From assembly GCF_050947875.1 (NCBI RefSeq), contig NC_134571.1:228790024-228854023 (forward strand): a DNA stretch of 64,000 bases, written 5' to 3'. The notes beneath the pieces were generated by a model. That model was not told where the DNA came from. It saw nothing but the letters and a program-made list of their open reading frames with translations, and ran no database searches. A program made the position numbers and the translations under genes. The stretch comes from Dermacentor variabilis (taxonomy: Eukaryota > Arthropoda > Arachnida > Ixodida > Ixodidae). Below are positions 63,577-64,000 of the stretch, piece by piece; position 1 is the stretch's first letter, and each line of letters begins with the position of its first letter.

Positions 63577-64000
63577 GGGGATTGTCTCATCACTGCTCGA
63601 TCGCTCTACACCAGATAGCCGTGGCCAGTTGCTTTAGCCGAGATTCACCTACCCTGTCATAGCATGTGCTGTGCTTGCTGCTCTGCTGTCTTTAAAATAG
63701 GCAGGTGTCAGGGAAGCATGCCCATAATGCCTGCAAGTAAGTAATAGGCGACTTGCAAAATAGTGCCCGCTCTCTTCCATACACAGCCATGGCTGAACCA
63801 CTCACTAGCAAATCTGGTAAGAAAATAATGCTGACCTCCACTGTTATTTGGGCTGCAACAAGTCTGGGCTGCAAACAAGAAGACACAAGACAGAGCACTG
63901 TCATGTTTTTAGCACAGCTCGCTTTCCTAAGTAATGTACCAACAAGGTCATAATATACATTATATAAATACATCAATTTGTAAACAAAATGTTATTTTTA
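63577..64000. other. No gene recognised
   Basis: Short frames only, and nothing repeated elsewhere in the window. Confidence 0.3.

Overview
The window is eukaryotic repeat DNA: almost everything recognisable is a transposable element or its remains. There are long AT-rich stretches without open frames, tRNA-derived SINE sequence, LTR and non-LTR retrotransposons, DNA transposons with terminal inverted repeats (TIRs), and (TA)n, (GT)n and (GGAT)n microsatellites. The repeat types, in particular the Tx1-like and RNase H-bearing LINEs, the TTAA-flanked elements beginning AGGG, and a first exon like those of tick P2X7-domain transposon genes, suggest a hard tick (Ixodida, probably a metastriate genus). 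The species cannot be fixed from sequence alone. I see no complete host gene.

1-18 kb is a nested mosaic. A Ty3/gypsy element (269-6727, plus strand) carries integrase upstream of reverse transcriptase, the copia-like order known from the Gmr1 group. Next come the two halves of a head-to-head inverted duplication of a Merlin/IS1595-type DNA transposon. Its left half (6728-7171, then 13129-13216) is split by a second, conventional Ty3/gypsy element (7172-13128, minus strand, LTRs 98% identical, ATAT target duplication). It is also interrupted by a TA-flanked element (13217-14607). Long inverted arms (14608-15210 and 15651-16430) meet at (AT)n tracts, and the better preserved but frameshifted transposase lies at 16707-17771.

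18-27 kb has no clear coding sequence. It holds a TA-flanked 742-bp inverted-repeat element (18470-19211), a 4.8-kb element with about 260-bp inverted arms (20308-25126), and a 1.25-kb imperfect palindrome made of a degenerate 10-bp minisatellite (25187-26435).

27-35 kb is one L1/Tx1-type LINE on the minus strand (27291 to about 34560), broken by frameshifts. It is interrupted by a 1.3-kb insertion encoding an Arg/Ala-rich 17-residue-repeat protein and by a TTAA-flanked palindromic MITE whose removal restores the LINE frame. A tRNA-derived SINE abuts the LINE tail.

34.6-48.8 kb is a patchwork. It contains two AGGG-ended TTAA elements, a second copy of the TA element, a degenerate THAP domain, a 4.4-kb element with CATAGAGTTA ends, two back-to-back truncated LINEs, and a decayed mariner/Tc-like transposase. 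50.2-53.6 kb is a badly decayed gypsy pol on the minus strand. 53.6-64 kb is mostly featureless, with small palindromes, a 194-bp tandem repeat, a TTAA element end and a piggyBac transposase pseudogene (60570-62409).

The most unusual signals are the integrase-first gypsy element, the 10-bp palindromic minisatellite, and three long hairpins with unrelated stems but the same flanking tail.
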